Shown: positions 21,835 through 22,901 of the stretch, piece by piece | Numbering within the stretch: the stretch's first letter is position 1 | Layout of the letters: each line of letters starts with the position of its first letter | Origin: Davidsoniella eucalypti | Lineage: Eukaryota; Ascomycota; Sordariomycetes; Microascales; Ceratocystidaceae | Assembly: GCA_004009845.1 (NCBI GenBank) | Contig: RMBW01000233.1 | Location: 1-22,901, forward strand | Direction: 5' to 3' | Length of the DNA: 22,901 nt | Translations under genes and position numbers: made by a program | The notes under the pieces: generated by a model | Seen by the model: only the letters and a program-made list of their open reading frames with translations | Told to the model about the DNA's origin: nothing | Database searches by the model: none

Positions 21835-22371
21835 TTTGGAGTACGTAAAAAAAGAGGGGGAAGATGGGCTCTTTTTACAGTTTTCTTTTCTTTATGAAAT
21901 AAGAGTAAAGCTATGTAAAACCAAGATATATTTGTACAGAGACCGAGGAAAACCCTTGATATTTTGATATAAGTTGATATTAGAATTCAAGATGGGTTGT
22001 TGGCTCAAATCGATCTGATGGTACGGTGATTTATAATGACGAAGGCGATTGGCTAGCGCATTTGGAGCCGAGCAGGAACTCCGGCAGCTGGAAACAGGAA
22101 CCCCACCAACGATGGCCAATTCACTTCTATCGAGCTAAAGACACCCTTAACGCGTAACCCTTAAATGGCCCCACTATATACTCTCGTGGTTGGAGTTTCG
22201 CGAGTACCAGATCGCAATTGCCTACTCTACGCCAAAGATGGAAGCTCTAGTGATAATCTAGCCGTTAGGGTCTACGATTATAGTCTCATACCTGCACCAT
22301 CTATACATCTCAAGCTAAAGCACATAGAACCACTGTCCAATTGTGTCATCAGTAGCGCCTGAACCAAAAAT
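21835..22371. promoter_or_regulatory. Divergent promoter region, dap1 and mitochondrial gene
   Basis: 537 bp between two divergent start codons. Visible sites are a CCAAT box on the minus strand (22048-22052), which the fungal Hap/CBC complex could use, and an ACGCGT box (22150-22155), like the cell-cycle box of MBF. A frame of 65 codons (22165-22362, plus) ends 9 nt before the next gene's ATG and may be an upstream frame; I find no domain in it. None of these sites is proven. Confidence 0.5.
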
Positions 22372-22901
22372 ATGCCTCGCGTTTCGGCGTTTTCGAGGCA
22401 GGTACTGCGCACCGGTGCTCTAGCCTCAGCGCCAGGCCGCCAGCCTATGCCCACGTTGATACGGCTAAACCAACTACAAGCATCAAATGCCACGGCCATA
22501 ATAGCGCAGAGTATCCTACCGCGTCGTTTCCATTCGACCGAGAGCGATTCTAGAGCATCTCAAGGTAGTAACGTACCTCCAAATCTACGGGTATCCCGGC
22601 ACAACTTGTCACCAGCTGGTGCTCAAGGCTCTGCCAAAGCTGGACTAAACCATAAAGTCACGGGCTTGCGCAAGTGGCTTCATATCTTGTCGCAGACGGA
22701 TCCGGTTTTCTTTCTGAAGAAGACCTACTGGGCCGAGTTCTGGGGTCGAAGTAGATGGCGGGCTGCCGCGTGGTTTGTCATGTGAGTTTCTCGTTCTCTT
22801 TTCGTATATATCGATGAGCGGCGACTCTAGAAATCGAGCATACTGACACGTACTTCTCTTTCTTTTTGATATCTAGGACGTTCTTTGTGTGGATCCAGGT
22901 G
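22372..22901 (+). CDS. Mitochondrial-targeted protein, N-terminal part (runs off window)
   Basis: Exon 1 is 22372-22781, the intron 22782-22876 (GTGAGT...TAG, 95 bp), and exon 2 starts at 22877 and leaves the window. The joined frame continues as WFV-MTFFVWIQV. The first 58 residues are rich in Arg, Ser and Ala, nearly lack acidic residues, and end in PRRFHST, a typical cleavage context for the mitochondrial processing peptidase. A Ser/Gly/Ala-rich linker follows, then LRKWLHILSQTDPVFFLKKTYWAEFW and a hydrophobic stretch that begins where the window ends. This is consistent with an inner-membrane or matrix protein whose first membrane segment starts at about residue 131. I do not recognise the family. 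Confidence 0.8.

Overview
The window looks like nuclear DNA of a filamentous ascomycete (Pezizomycotina). The evidence is short introns with GTAAG/GTATG-type donors, CTAAC branch sites and YAG acceptors, a soluble Dap1-type haem protein of the short form seen in filamentous fungi, C2H2 proteins with the fungal FGSK-x-DW-x-RH finger, and a small cysteine-rich protein of a type I recall from ascomycetes. By eye the DNA is moderately AT-rich. I cannot name the genus.

Layout. Positions 1 to about 12.2 kb hold no gene I can support: only short open frames, microsatellites, one 8-bp minisatellite and a few inverted repeats. From about 12.2 to 18.9 kb lies a tandem segmental duplication. Each unit carries one minus-strand C2H2 zinc-finger gene with the same exon plan. 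The right copy (15732-17786, five exons, 592 aa) is intact and has five fingers in two clusters. The left copy (12598-14186, four exons, 466 aa) keeps the first two fingers; its last exons have decayed after a nonsense change, with finger relics downstream (12281-12597). An array of fourteen 8-bp units (15229-15340) lies between the genes. From 17.9 to 20.4 kb is intergenic DNA, including a diverged copy of the far-upstream part of the duplication. At 20.6 kb there is a small Cys/His-rich gene (56 aa) with a possible 5'-UTR intron. At 21.2-21.8 kb, minus strand, is a complete three-exon dap1 gene (125 aa). It is divergently paired with a plus-strand gene entering at 22372, whose product starts with a mitochondrial presequence and runs off the window.

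Most interesting is the zinc-finger pair. A core of about 1.43 kb is nearly identical between the copies, introns included, while the sequence on both sides is far more diverged. This mosaic suggests gene conversion inside an older duplication. Within the core, amino-acid-changing differences greatly outnumber silent ones outside the finger exon, and protein-coding DNA differs more than the introns. That pattern suggests diversifying selection. The last two genes are ordinary housekeeping functions (haem/sterol metabolism and mitochondria) and share a 537-bp divergent promoter region.
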